A stretch of 64,000 nt of DNA, taken from NCBI GenBank assembly GCA_036897525.1, contig JAYMTJ010000006.1, positions 124,001-188,000 of the forward strand, written 5' to 3'. A program made the translations under genes and the position numbers. The notes under the pieces were generated by a model that did no database searches, had not been told where the DNA came from, and saw nothing but the letters and a program-made list of their open reading frames with translations. This stretch comes from Pelargonium x hortorum (lineage: Eukaryota; Streptophyta; Magnoliopsida; Geraniales; Geraniaceae). Of the stretch, positions 50,768-62,183 are shown in pieces. Each line of letters opens with the position of its first letter. Position 1 is the stretch's first letter.

Positions 50768-53700
50768 AGCGGATAGGGGGCTCTTGTGCCTGTCTTTACA
50801 TATATATATATAGCTTCATTAAAAATGGGGCATAGGAAAAGTACACGCAATCTGGGAGCGGAATAGCCCCTTAATACCAAGGAACACTAGCTTCTACTTG
50901 AAGCTTTATGTTCTAGATATCTTTCTTTTTTTCTACAACTCTCAAATGAAGAAAGATGAAGCAATAATTATAAAAATGGATAAGTTTACTTGCTAACTCT
51001 ATTGTTGAAAACGGGAACCTTCTAATACTCTAATCGAAGCTGCGTTATACCCATTTTACATAATAGCTATAGCTGATTACTATATTAAAGTTCTTTTGTA
51101 AGCGGATAGCTCATATTCTAAGAACTACTATAAAATCTAAAATCAAAGAAAACCCAAGAAATTCTTGTAGTTTATGCAAATATATTATATTAGTTACTGC
51201 TCAGGGTCAAGGTTGGCTAATAGGCTTCGGGTTGGCTTATACTCAACAAGATTCCCCTTTTTCAAGATAAATACTCGAAAAAAAGACATTTGTCTCTACA
51301 CTACATTCACTAACAGGCGTAAGTCCTAGATCTACTGAGTCACGATAAAAGACACCTCTAAAAGAAGGGCTTTACCAATGCTAAAAATGACAGCTATGAA
51401 TGATTATTTACACTTTTCATAGGGCTTTGACTTCAATGTGTCCTTTATGTGTATTTTATACAAGTTAATAAACAAGATTATATACACGACAGAGGACTAA
51501 GGTTTGTTTTGGGGCACCCTCTTAGAAATGAGAGAGGACCCGGTAATAGAGAATCTATATATATATAAGGGGCCCCACAAAAAGTTTCTCGATTTTCTAT
51601 ACTGAGGTTAACCCCATTTTTGGATATATCGAGCAATGAAAAAAAAGAAGCCCAAAGGGAAAGTAATAGGACCTATAAAAAGGGTTAGTGAAGCACGAGC
51701 TTGGAGGAATTCGGAGCTAGGAAATATTTTGAGTTTGTTTGTTAATTTTATTAACTGTAAATATAGTACTAAGTGTAGTTCTAAAAAACGGATTAAGTTA
51801 GAGAATTTGGGTACAGAGTTAAACTTCAAGTATTCAATGTTACCTCAATCAAGTCTTTACTTGTACCATTATATACTACAAATTTTGAGGTTCTTAATCA
51901 AAAATAAGTAATTACTTATATAGAAGACTATACCTATTCAATCATAGTGGAATAGAGTACATATTCCTTACCTGGACGAATGAGAATAAGTAGAGCAAAT
52001 GAATATAAAATGGGAATTCCATAGGTTCAAGTCCGCTTAGCTAGAATATTTAAGATAGAGCCTAAGAAAAGAAGCAACTGAGGAAGGCAGCCCTTTAAGG
52101 CTATATTTCCTACTAAAGTTATATTTACTTGTTATTTTAAGTACTAACTAAAAAAGCTATTTCCGAGAGTCTAGAGTTTATGATGAAATTGAACGGGTTA
52201 GACCCTAAGTTAAGCGCAAGGTACTAAATGGGGTTTTAAGTACTATGGATTCAGTCCTTAATTGGAATGCTAATATAGAATGCACAGGTGATATTAGAAA
52301 AGAGTATAATCTTGTTTATTCTTTTTTGTATTTAAGGTAAATCTGCACTTTCTTTTTGTCAGTTCAAAGCGTATCTATGCAGGTTCTGCTTTCTTTTTAG
52401 AAAAAGGAGTATCATGAATTATTGACCCTTGCCTGAAAACGAGGAGCCCCTCTCGATCTTCTCCACTAACCACACCTTAGAAATCCTACCCACGGCCTCG
52501 CCAACCATGATAAGGAAACCCTGGCGCAGGCAAGCTTGTTACCCTTCTAAAAGAGCAGCACCATACGAGGATTTCGTTGTTCTTTGTTAGATTCTTTTTA
52601 CTAGATAGGGATTTGGAGTCAGTATGAGTTCGAAGTCTTGTAATCCAAGTTCTAACCTCTCTTTAAAATAATTCTATAATTTTCTAGAGTGCTTAGGTGA
52701 CCCCGGTAGTCACTATATTTTACGATTTAGAGTCAAAAGTACAGGATACGGGAAATTATAAAAAAACCTTCCGTAAATCTGATTTAGGGCTATACTTCTT
52801 GCTTTCGGCAATCACTTAAATTGACATCCTTATGTCAAACTTGTGCATTTAATAGTTCTAGCGGGGGAAGTTGATAGGCATAGTGAGTAGAGCTAGTACC
52901 CATTTTTCTAAACTTTAAGTCTGCCTTTTAGTCTATTATCGGCCTAAAAGAGTTCCGAGTTTCAAGATACCTAAATTAGTGGGCCCTTATTACTTTAAAT
53001 ATATAATTTCACACCGAGCTCTTAGTTGGAGCTTCTTTTATAAAGGAACCCGATAAGTCGAGGATATTGAATTCTATAGGAAAACCCAGCAGCAGTGGCA
53101 GCTATCAAAAGAAAGAGAAAGGAGAGGGGGTTCCACAAAAGTATCATTAAAACTCGATATAGGTCACGAGAAAGTCCTGGCAGAAAGGATTAAATGTCAA
53201 TCTCTAGGATACCCTTTAGGATAATCGTATTAAGATGCGGATTCTCAAGCTGCGCGAAACTCTATTGTTAAGGGTTTTCTTAGGATATGGTCTGCTATAT
53301 AAGTCGAGGGTTTTCAATTTATAAGAAAGGTACATGAAATACAAGATGACTAGATATAGATTCCTGTATTTGTTTATCACTTGTGTAAAGCACTCTACCT
53401 CGCTTGGTAGCCATTTTCAAAGAGTGCACTCCCATGTCAGTAAGACAAAAGAGAATCAACCTAATTATTTAAATAAATGCTTAGAGACTCTCCTGGAGAT
53501 GCCGTATAAATTGATAACAAAAATTTTATAGGACAGGGCATAGAAAGATAGACCTTTGAGACTGGGAAAATAGAGGAGAAATTCTAGCATTTCCAAGCAA
53601 TTTAACACAGCCCGATTTAAAATACCTCATATCAAATTTACATTCGGTAAATCAAAGCGTAGTGGAGGCGTTGACCGTGGGTTCAAGAGCATTCATAACT

Positions 53701-56360
53701 AAAGAGTTACCTAGTAGAAGAATACCTGATTTCCCAGTTATAAAGTAATAAAAATTAACGCGCTTTCTCGCTCAAATATAGTCAAAAGTACCATAAAATA
53801 TTAGCTATGAACTAGCTACCCTGTTAAGATTCTAGAATTTTCCTGGTTAAAACACGACTTGAATGCACGGACATCCTTAGAGTTTAATCCAGTTTAAAGA
53901 CTTAGCCTGGCAAATCTAGTAAATATATCCTAAAGAAGTTATTCAGTTTATGGACCCTTAATATAAAATTATCTTGAGGAAAAACTCTTAATTCTTAATC
54001 AGGGATTTACTATTTACAAGATTCGACTAATCAAAAAACCTCCTTTATTTGGACTAATACAAGGCGAGCTCTTAAACTAAACTCTTTCACTCACTAATTA
54101 TATACTCTTAAAGAAGACTCTATAGAATTCTACTTTTCTCTTTATCTTATTCTAAATTTGATGCTACCGAGATAATAATCTATAAGATAGGAAATACTTC
54201 TTTGAAAACTCAGGTATAGTTTATTAAATCTTGCATAATTTCTTCTATATTTTAGCGAGAGTTCATAGGAGGTTCAAGGCTAGGGTTCTGGTACTGGATC
54301 AGATAAGTCGTTTTTTAAGTGACAAATCGAAGTTAAGGAATTATCTACATAATTTCAATTTATAAATTTATTAATAAAGTGAGCATACCGAGTAAATCCT
54401 CAAAGAGTCAGAGATTCCCTGCCTAAAAATCTCAATAACAAGAGTCTCTTATAGAATTAATTACTCATAGATCAATAGTAGATATATCGAATAAAAGGAT
54501 TTAGGTACATAGTTAGTTGTTTTAGATACTAATAGTGAAACATAGACAATACAATTCTTAGAGCTAAGTATAGAAAAAAGGATATACAATAGGATTCTAT
54601 AAAGAAGTTGTTTATGCACTGTGCTTGTAGTTTACGGATTGTTCATGAATGCCTTAGTTCTTCTTTCCTTCTGATTTAGGGTGTAAAAACTAGTACCCGA
54701 GGTAACGAAACAACAACTATATAAATACAGGTATGTCAATGAAAATCTTTATAAAAGTCGGCTGTGGCAGATAATGAAAGAGTCTTTTTTAACCCTGTAG
54801 TAATTAGCAAGTCAATTTTAGTCAGTAATGGTAGTTTTATGAAGATGTTCGACGCCTATCTGTAAAGAAGGAGCTTAAGCCCTATATTCAAGCAGTCAAA
54901 AATACCAAAAAAGGTTGGAGTTGTAGTAACAAAGAGAATCCCTTTTTGTTTTGAAAAACTGTAGTCATGCTAGGACCTTTAATTTAATTGCGTATCCCGT
55001 TGTTTTATACCAGGACCTTGGAAATCCAGATATAGCCTATAAAAAAACTTAGTATTCTCTTACATTTAGCATTTAGGACATAAGCTTTATTTACTAATCT
55101 GGAGTTGCAACTAACAAGGAGCTCGGGGATGGACAGTCTTAGAAAAAAAAAAAAAGGAATCTTTAGCTGTTTTATACCCTAGGTTATGAGGAATCCTATA
55201 TTTCCCAAGTTAAATATCAGAGTAGAGTCATTTCGTTTTCATTTTTTGTGAGATGCTTCGAAGCGATTTAAGACTCTTCATTTTAGATTATTCTACCAAA
55301 CTTGCAGTTCTAATGATATCAGGATATTTTTTTTATGCGTTGCACAGTAGCCTTTAGGTAAAAGAACAAGGGCCTAGCTTCTAAGAAGAGCAAAAATCAT
55401 AATAAATAATAAACTTAAATTACTAAGAAGGGTGCGTTCAGGAGGGGTAAACTACGAAACGAAGTTCAAAAGTTGAAAGCCAATCTTAGATTTAGGTTAA
55501 GCAAAACCTTTATCTCACTTTCTACTCGCAGGTCTTTTTCACTGAAGGAACGGCTCTCTTTTTATCTTTTATGGGTTGAATATGAATAGTCCGGATACTG
55601 GAAAGTCTCGATACTCGCGAATATGCAACTATGACTAAACAAAAAGGATTCCTTCCATTTGCATATGTTAACTATAGATATTGTACGGGGTGAAGCAAGA
55701 CTCTACTACACCTCCTTAAACTACTTTGTTTTCATTTAGAGTAAAGGATAACAAAATTTACCAAGAACTTTAGATCTAGTTCTAGGACTTAGTAATAGAA
55801 GGACCTCCGGACCCAGTATTATTGCTTTTATTAGCCAAGTACTTAATACAGGATTTTTTTAAGTTAATTAATTAAAAGGAGGGGGTTTCTAAACAAAGTG
55901 GGTTGATATGGGGAACCCTAAAATTCAGTAGTAAAGATCTGAAGGCTTGCTTTTCTATTAAGATAAAGGAATTCCCTAGAACAATTAAGAACAATAGACC
56001 GGGAATCCTTTCTCAGGAAAGAACAGGAGCCTATAACAACTAAATAAACTAGGAACTCTTCTACAGATAACAGATACAGCTCGAATAGGATAAGAATGCC
56101 TCTGCTCTATACTTCTTTACTGAAAATTCATTACTTTAGCTTCACCCTAAACATCTCTTTAACCAGAATACAGAAACACAAATAGAAGGAATTCCCCGGG
56201 CTTTCATCTTCGATATTCTTTAAACCCCAGATACTGGAACAAGCAGAATATGAAGTCTGTCCTTTGCTTCTCTGCCTTGACTAATTAGAAGTTCTAGATA
56301 GTACAGTCATACGTTATTGCCAACGCCTTACCTGCTTTCTCAATCCCTAATTTGTTACTC

Positions 56361-56378
56361 CAAACGCAAGCGTTTGCC
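56361..56378 (+). repeat. palindromic hairpin element, CAAACGC stem
   Basis: CAAACGCAAGCGTTTGCC has a 7-bp stem (CAAACGC/GCGTTTG), an AA loop and trailing CC. The stem differs from the other copies at four positions on each arm, yet pairing is perfect. Confidence 0.7.
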
Positions 56379-56513
56379 TTACTCTTGTTTGTTACTCTTT
56401 CTTAAAGCCTAACTCCGTATCAGTACCCTCTTAACAGCTATACTCTTCTTACCCGGTTTCTTACTCTGATTTATAGGGCAATTCCCAGCTATTCATCTTT
56501 ATCTTGAATATTA

Positions 56514-56531
56514 GGCAAGCATTTATGCTTG
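56514..56531 (-). repeat. palindromic hairpin element, CAAGCAT stem
   Basis: On the minus strand this is CAAGCATAAATGCTTGCC, identical to 43711-43728. It lies 135 nt from the CAAACGC copy, in the opposite orientation. Confidence 0.7.
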
Positions 56532-56818
56532 TAGACTGTCAATTCAAGAAAATAGTTTCTATTTTTCCTCAAACTGAAAGATTCAATTACTAGATTCTAA
56601 ATTCTTAAAACCTATAATTCTAAACTTTAAGGGTCCATAATTACCAAATTAAGAATGCTCAATACTTGGAATATAAGTTAGGATTTCCTGGATAGAAAGG
56701 CTTTCACTCAGTCCTGAATTCCTAGATTCTCTACTCTTTTAGCTCGATTCTATTAGTTAGAAATTCCTAAAACACAAACTACAATAACAAGAAAAGGAAA
56801 ATAGGAAGTGAACAAAGA

Positions 56819-56834
56819 GGCAAGATTTATCTTG
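56819..56834 (-). repeat. palindromic hairpin element, CAAGAT stem
   Basis: On the minus strand this is CAAGATAAATCTTGCC: a 6-bp stem (CAAGAT/ATCTTG), an AA loop and trailing CC. Confidence 0.65.
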
Positions 56835-57299
56835 AACAAAGTGAAGAGGGAACCAAAAAGCGCTAGATAAAGCGGTAGGTGCCCCTACAATGAAACCTAA
56901 GAAACACTAGATGAGACTGATTGTTTAGAGAAAAGGGAAGAGAAGAGTATCCCTAAAGAAAGTGAGAGCTATGAAGGAACTTAGGAGGAACTGATTAGGC
57001 GACTGATGCAATTATGTACTACTTATGCAAGTACTTAGAAACTTAAGAAAAGGAACCGAAGGCTAGTCTTGCTTGTACATACTGAGTGTCAGAAGGGTTG
57101 CTTTGGACTAACGGATTCCACTAAGCTACTTACGAAGACAAAGAGAAACCAGATAACAAGCGAATTAAGGAAAAAGAGCCAGAAACAGGAAGAACAAAGC
57201 AATCTAACTGACATTTCTAAACCAACTCATGGATCTGATCCTCCAGAGAATAGTAACAAACTAGCCAATCAGTTACCTAAATACTCATTCTTGCTTTCA

Positions 57300-57315
57300 G
57301 GCAAGGTTGATCTTG
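57300..57315 (-). repeat. palindromic hairpin element, CAAGAT/ACCTTG variant
   Basis: On the minus strand this is CAAGATCAACCTTGCC. It pairs at five of six stem positions and has a CA loop. It differs from the copy at 62184-62199 by one base. It lies beside the estimated end of the nad2 intron half. Confidence 0.5.
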
Positions 57316-57339
57316 TTTGAAAAATGTGTATCTATTAAT

Positions 57340-57913
57340 ACGGGTGTCTTTCTCTTTTTCGTAACGGACCCGAACTTAGTCGGTCCTTTAGTTTTCAGTT
57401 TTCTTTACAAGCAGACTAATGATGGGATCAGACAGGTAAGCAGCGGATAATCCCGTGTGTGGGAAAGTGGGCGGCCCATGTTAAGCCAAGGGAAAAGAAA
57501 TTCAACATTACTCTGATCAGGTCCTTCTGTTTTACCAGCGAATAGGTAAACTTTAAAAACCCAAGTGTCCTTCTAGCCCCTGTGAACATATAAATGTCTT
57601 AAAAGGGGCCTCTTTAACCAAATGTGGTATCCCAGTCATTGGAAACACCTGGCTGGGCTGCAATAACAAGATTCCGGTAGGAGTCGAGATTAGGTACCGT
57701 ATCCCTTCAGACTTGGAAAACCCATTAGGCGCTGGGTCGGAGTTTGGTGAACCGACGGGTCGTTCCTCTAGCTTTGAGTTCTCGGGCCTTTTCGCGTTGT
57801 CTAGGTTACACCTTCGGAATGAGTCTAGCTTAATCTTCCAATCACCAACTCTTTTTTAGGGCGTGGTATTAGACCGAGATTCTAAGCTTTTATGTGCAGT
57901 TTGCCAGTCGTAC
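57340..57913 (-). other. nad2: 5' half of nad2 intron 2 (trans-spliced group II intron, approximate 3' limit)
   Basis: Exon 2 ends after the second base of codon 182 (57914), the normal place for nad2 intron 2. The next bases on the minus strand are GTACGACTGGCAAACTGC, close to the GTGCG start of group II introns and to the plant nad2 intron 2 start as I remember it. Position 3 is A rather than G. The following roughly 570 bases are clearly richer in GC than the surroundings. They end near a perfect 5-bp hairpin at 57366-57386 (GGACC pairing with GGTCC). No exon 3 follows in the window, which agrees with the seed-plant arrangement where exons 3-5 lie elsewhere and are joined in trans. The downstream limit is estimated from the fall in GC content, not from homology. 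Confidence 0.72.
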
Positions 57914-58453
57914 CCAAACAATAAGATTCCGGAAGAGAATGCACCTAGGATCAAATATTTCAAGCCAGCTTCTGTGGAAAACTCAGACTTTCGTTTTGAG
58001 GCTGCCATCACATAAAAGCATAAACTTTGAAGCTCAATAGCCAAATACATAGAAATGAAATCATAAGCTGAAATCATAAAGAGTGCAAGTCGACAAAAGA
58101 ATTAAGACAATGAATTCAAAAGCATCAAATCTCTCTTCTTCGAAGAAAGCAAAACAAATAGAAATCGTACCGGCCGCACTCAACAAAAGAAGGATTTGAC
58201 AGAAATAGGTCAAATTGTCCCTACGAAAAAAAGAATTCCAGAAGAAATGACCCATAGTTAGAAGGGGTGCACCAGACGACAGCAGAAGCAAACTGATTAG
58301 AACACTCAGTAAGCCCAACCAGGCTACATTAGTAACTAAGGGCGGATAATTCTCTTTCTTTGAAGTACTAAAGAGAACTCCATGAATCAGTAAGATGAAG
58401 GTTGCATTAATTAGAAAGATTTCTGGAAAAACCGCTAAGAAAAGATTCAACAT
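57914..58453 (-). CDS. nad2: nad2 exons 1 and 2, fused, with a 5-nt deletion (5' part of NADH dehydrogenase subunit 2)
   Basis: This encodes the N-terminal part of Nad2, a proton-pumping membrane subunit of respiratory complex I in the inner mitochondrial membrane. Reading from ATG at 58453, residues 1-123 ([19 protein letters not shown] to VLILLSTC) match plant Nad2 colinearly and show hydrophobic membrane segments. A second frame from 58077 ([19 protein letters not shown] to FSSGILLFG) continues the protein to about codon 182. Between them plant Nad2 has four residues (GMLF-like, 12 nt), but here there are only 7 nt (58084-58078). The frame is therefore broken, with a stop at 58061-58063. 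The 540-nt length equals the usual 153+392 exon total minus five. No intron interrupts the frame near codon 51, where most seed plants carry nad2 intron 1. Residues Leu120 and Cys123 are T-containing codons where many plants need C-to-U editing (from memory). It is either a real but damaged gene, a pseudogene, or an assembly error. Family identity is near certain; functionality is not. Confidence 0.93.
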
Positions 58454-58877
58454 TTGAACTTTTTGCTACTATTCGAGTGGTGCCCTTTTTATACCTCTTG
58501 CACTAAGTCACTTACGAAAGAAACAGAAGTCACGAGAATTCCATGGCTGACATCCAAGATCAATCTTGCCTCTTTCCCAGACATTGCTTACTTTGCTCAA
58601 TTCCTGCTTTACGCGCACCATATCTCAGATGCCCTGCTAGGTCGCTGCTCTCTTTTGAGGATTTGAGATTTGGGCCTCTTTTCCCAAGTAGTTATCCGAG
58701 CTTGGGTTACCTACCACTAATTAGGTGTGTCACTCAAGTTCAACAAACGGAGCGTTTCAGATATCAAATTGAAAGGAGAAAACCGAGATCTTGGCTGTAG
58801 ATAGAATGAGAACAGGACTTTAACCAAAACCGTGTTGAATAAAAAACCCTTGATAGAGAAGGAGAGACCAGAAGAAA
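58454..58877 (-). other. GC-richer spacer / probable nad2 5' flank
   Basis: This gap between the tRNA fragment and the nad2 start is visibly less AT-rich than the rest of the window and may include the nad2 5' UTR. An in-frame TAG lies five codons upstream of the nad2 ATG, so the start at 58453 is the farthest possible ATG in that frame. On the plus strand there is an 85-codon ATG frame (58543-58800) that I do not recognise and consider incidental. No clear CRTA-type mitochondrial promoter was identified. Confidence 0.45.
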
Positions 58878-58910
58878 GATTCCAACAACCGGTGCTCTAC
58901 CAACTGATTA
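58878..58910 (-). other. tRNA D-arm-like fragment (t-element) abutting tRNA-fMet
   Basis: Directly after tRNA-fMet, sharing its last bases, the minus strand reads GCTAATCAGTTGGTAGAGC followed by ACCGGTTGTTGG. CAGTTGGTAGAGC (58894-58906) is a textbook D loop and D-stem 3' arm. No anticodon loop or T arm follows. It looks like the 5' part of a second tRNA, or a t-element of the kind that directs RNase P/Z cleavage in plant mitochondrial transcripts. Its place between tRNA-fMet and nad2 suggests a possible 5' processing site for nad2 mRNA. That role is inference. Confidence 0.5.
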
Positions 58911-58981
58911 GCGGGAGCAGGACTTGAACCTGCGTCTTGAGATCATGAGCCTCAGGAGTTTACCAACTACTCTATCCCGCG
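58909..58981 (-). tRNA. trnfM: tRNA-fMet(CAU), initiator
   Basis: A complete 73-nt cloverleaf. The acceptor stem CGCGGGA pairs with TCCCGCT except at the first pair (C1 against T72), the mispair typical of bacterial-type initiator tRNAs. The D arm has GAG and CTC flanking the loop. The anticodon stem TGAGG/TCTCA holds CTCATGA with anticodon CAT. The T arm GCAGG-TTCAAGT-CCTGC is perfectly paired. The discriminator is A and CCA is not encoded. It lies 455 bp upstream of the nad2 start on the same strand and could share a transcript. All stems are intact, so it is probably functional. Confidence 0.95.
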
Positions 58982-61900
58982 AAAGAACTTGTCAAAGAAA
59001 GTATGTAATAAAGTCAGAAAGAAAGCAAGAAAGCAAGATCTATTGGGTAATTCACTCATAAATCTATCTTCTTTATCTAAGTGATTAAAAATGAAGGATT
59101 CTACTAATCAATTTAGATAGATTTACCTACTCCATCCATTCAGCAAAGATAGCGTATCCTTCATTTTCTTTACCCGATATTCAAAGAGGGGTGCTTTTGA
59201 TCTCACAGTTAATCTGAAATCTATACGAGTAGACAAATCGTGCTTTTTGAAGCCAAAGTTTTTCCTTATATTAGCAGAGGAATTTGGTTCATTAGTTAAT
59301 TAGAGTAATTCGTATAGGAATATAGTGAGTAAAGTTGAAAGTATATCCATCTGTATTTGTGTTATCCTTAGCATTTCTAGAAAGTTTCTGTTTATCGGGA
59401 TTTGATATACTTAGTTTCCTTCGAGCTGCCCAGGAGGGGGGGTTGGTAGGTTTATTTCTGAAGAACACGTTTACTTTGAAAGCAAGCAAAGAGTGACTTT
59501 CTAAGTTCTAACTAATTTGACTCCTACTGAAATTATTCTGCCATGGACCTTAACAAAGTTAAAAAATAGTATAGGGCTATCCCAAAAACCAACACTAAAA
59601 TGAAGTAGAACAAGAGTCAAACCCCCTTTTTTACTGTCCCAAATTAGGTTTATCAATGAATAAAGAGCCCTATTATAGGAAGGATTCCTCATAGAAATCT
59701 TAGGGAAGAGAGCTGTAGCTTACTAGTCTACTTGTGTAATATACCTTAACTATACCTAACTCCTTCTTTTTTAGAGTAGTTACATATTACTAAAGGAATT
59801 CAGAACTAGGTTAAAAGAAATAGGAGTTAGCAGCCCTTAATAAGTAGTACGTAAGTAACAAATCCCTTAGCAGGGGGTATCTAAACTAAATTCATCATAC
59901 AAAATACAAAGTACTAGTAAGATAAAAAGGAACGGAAGATATATTGACTTTGACTATTAAGAATTCCCAAACTAGTAAAGAGGGGGAAGACAATAACCTA
60001 AGAACTCATAACACCAAAATCTCTACTTACTTGACAGCTAAATTTTGTGACTCCTCAGATAGTCTAGACGTTTCATTCTAGCTAACTAAAAATTGGTGTA
60101 GGGAATCTTCGGTTAAGTGCTTGACTTAATTCTGCTTTCCCTTATTTGAATTTGTAAACTATAAGACTGACACCGCTATTATATATATTAAAGCTATAAG
60201 CCCTGCTTCTCTAAAAAGTCAATTGAAAATCCTACCTAATTAAGTGTAATCTCTTGCTCTTAGAAGGGTTCCCATATAATACTTACCGGAACAACCCTTT
60301 TTAATCAAGCAACTTTTCCTTAAAGGGTTTAAGTTACAAAAAAGTTCTTAAATTCCATATAGAACAAAGCAGCCTGACTTCCTAAATAGATGTAAATTAT
60401 TCTTTATTCCCAAGTACACACTAGAGTTATCCGCTTTACTTAAACATTCCAGGGGCGGAAACAGTTATTACAATTTCAAAGCAGTTCGAACTTCCTGTTT
60501 TTGAATAAAGGGTAGGTTGAAATAGAGTATTTGGGGCTTTAAAGATATAGGAAATTTAGTGGGTTATCTACTATTGAAAGTGAATGCCGGCAATTGCTGT
60601 TTTTATAGAATCCCGAATTCTAAGCAAATGTAAGCTCTGTGGGTTTTGAACCTAGCCCCAAATTCCTAATTGTGGATTAACTTTCCTTTTTTACTAGTAG
60701 GGATCCCTAATATAGGGGTCTAAAAGGTCGCAGTAAAAGTAAAAGATTTGCTACTTACATCTGAGATTAAGATTGGTAATTTGGGCCTAAGAAATCGATT
60801 ATATATCACTGTTTATTTCGCGGGTTACCTTGAAAGTGTAATACAGCTTTTTTACTTATTTCAATTGGATCGCTAGAACTTCTTTACTAAACTACCAGAA
60901 TCCAAAAAACTGCTATAGCTTCAATTGAATGAAAAAGGATACGAATACCCTTTTTTTAGGATAACACTACTTTTGGACTTCTTTAACAACAGAAGAAGGC
61001 TTTTAGTTCCTTGTTCTAACCCGCAGGAGAATCCCTCTCCTCGGATTGTCTATAAAATGAATATCGCTTAAATAAAGGGGCAGCCGTACTTTTGACCTCG
61101 AGGATTTCATCTAGGTCTCTTTTATAATGGTAATTTCTAAGAAAGTCATTTTAGTAAGGGTACTCTAAAATACGGGGCTCATAACTAAAGCAAAGTACTC
61201 ACTAAAAACCTTCTTTTGTTTAGGACTTGTTTCACAAATAATGACGAGTAAGATACAAAAAGGGGCCCCTTTGGGCAATAATTTCAGATTTGTATAAACC
61301 AAATAAGGGGCGTTATTATATTAAGTAATACTAGAGTTTCGAACTGACTCATAAATGACTTTGGCTAAGAAAAAGCAAGCGTGGAGTAATAACTTTTCTT
61401 CTACTCAACAAGAGTTCCCTTAGTTTGTAAAAAAAGACCTAAAAGGAAAGGAAACTCCGGTTTCACTTTGAAATATGAGTACCTCTTTTTCGATTAGAAC
61501 CCTAGATTTGCTAAAAGCCCTTTGGGTTATTGAATTATAGCTTTTTGCAGCCTGAATAGGTATAAATTATCCGCGCTCAAGATTGTATTTAATTAAGACC
61601 TATAAAGAGAGTCTAACTTCGGTATATTTTTTCTCTAAGTGGCTTACTTAAGCGTAACTAACACCGGAATACAGAGTTGCACTTACTTAGGTTTCGTGTC
61701 AACAAAGCTATTGAACAGCTTTAGAGCCTAGGGTTGTTTCCGAGTTTCTGGTCTGGCCCTACTGCCTCCTGTACACAATCTACTCAAAGGATTCTTTTAT
61801 ATTATTTAGACCTCGTGTTTTATATACCTTTATTAAATTCACTAGGGTTTCGTAACTTAGAAGAAAAACCTTCCCCATTACTAAAAGTATTGCATTTTCA

Positions 61901-62095
61901 CTATATAAGCGATTTCCAATCTAAAGCTTGTCTCAGTTCTTGAGCTTGTCTGTAAGGATATGGTTTGTTTGTATCTCAAAGAAAAGGCAGGGAAAGGCTT
62001 AGTACTAACAATCTATAGAAAGAAAACGAAGGGACTCACCCCGACTTCTTAATAGGACAGTTTAGATGGATGGGAGTACGGATTGCCCAGGTATT

Positions 62096-62111
62096 CAGGG
62101 CTACCGCGCCT
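62096..62111 (+). repeat. 16-bp GC-rich repeat, copy 2
   Basis: A direct copy of 43285-43300 inside AT-rich spacer, so it is probably a fragment moved from GC-richer mitochondrial spacer. Confidence 0.65.
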
Positions 62112-62183
62112 AACTCCTAACTAAGGAAGTACCCAAATTCTCGATAGAGGACATAATTTATGACTTCTCAAGGTCTTATAATC

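Larger units (their letters stand above)
44501..57339. other. AT-rich spacer
   Basis: No gene was recognised. It contains tandem duplications, microsatellites and a cluster of hairpin elements from 56.3 kb on. The last kilobase before the nad2 intron half is purine-rich on the plus strand. That part includes an 83-codon Lys-rich frame (57069-57320, TTG start) that I do not recognise. Confidence 0.55.

Noticed and set aside
51636-51911. 91-codon Lys-rich frame
   Set aside because: A minus-strand frame overlaps it almost fully, the Lys-rich start comes from an A-rich run, and no family is recognised.
52020-52040. T-arm-like ATAGGTTCAAGTCCG
   Set aside because: An isolated motif with no anticodon or acceptor stem.
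58543-58800. 85-codon plus-strand ATG frame opposite the nad2 5' flank
   Set aside because: No recognised protein features; the region is better explained as nad2 flanking sequence, and GC-richer DNA has fewer stops.
60636-60700. T-loop-like GGTTCAAAACC on the minus strand
   Set aside because: No D arm or acceptor is found in either direction.
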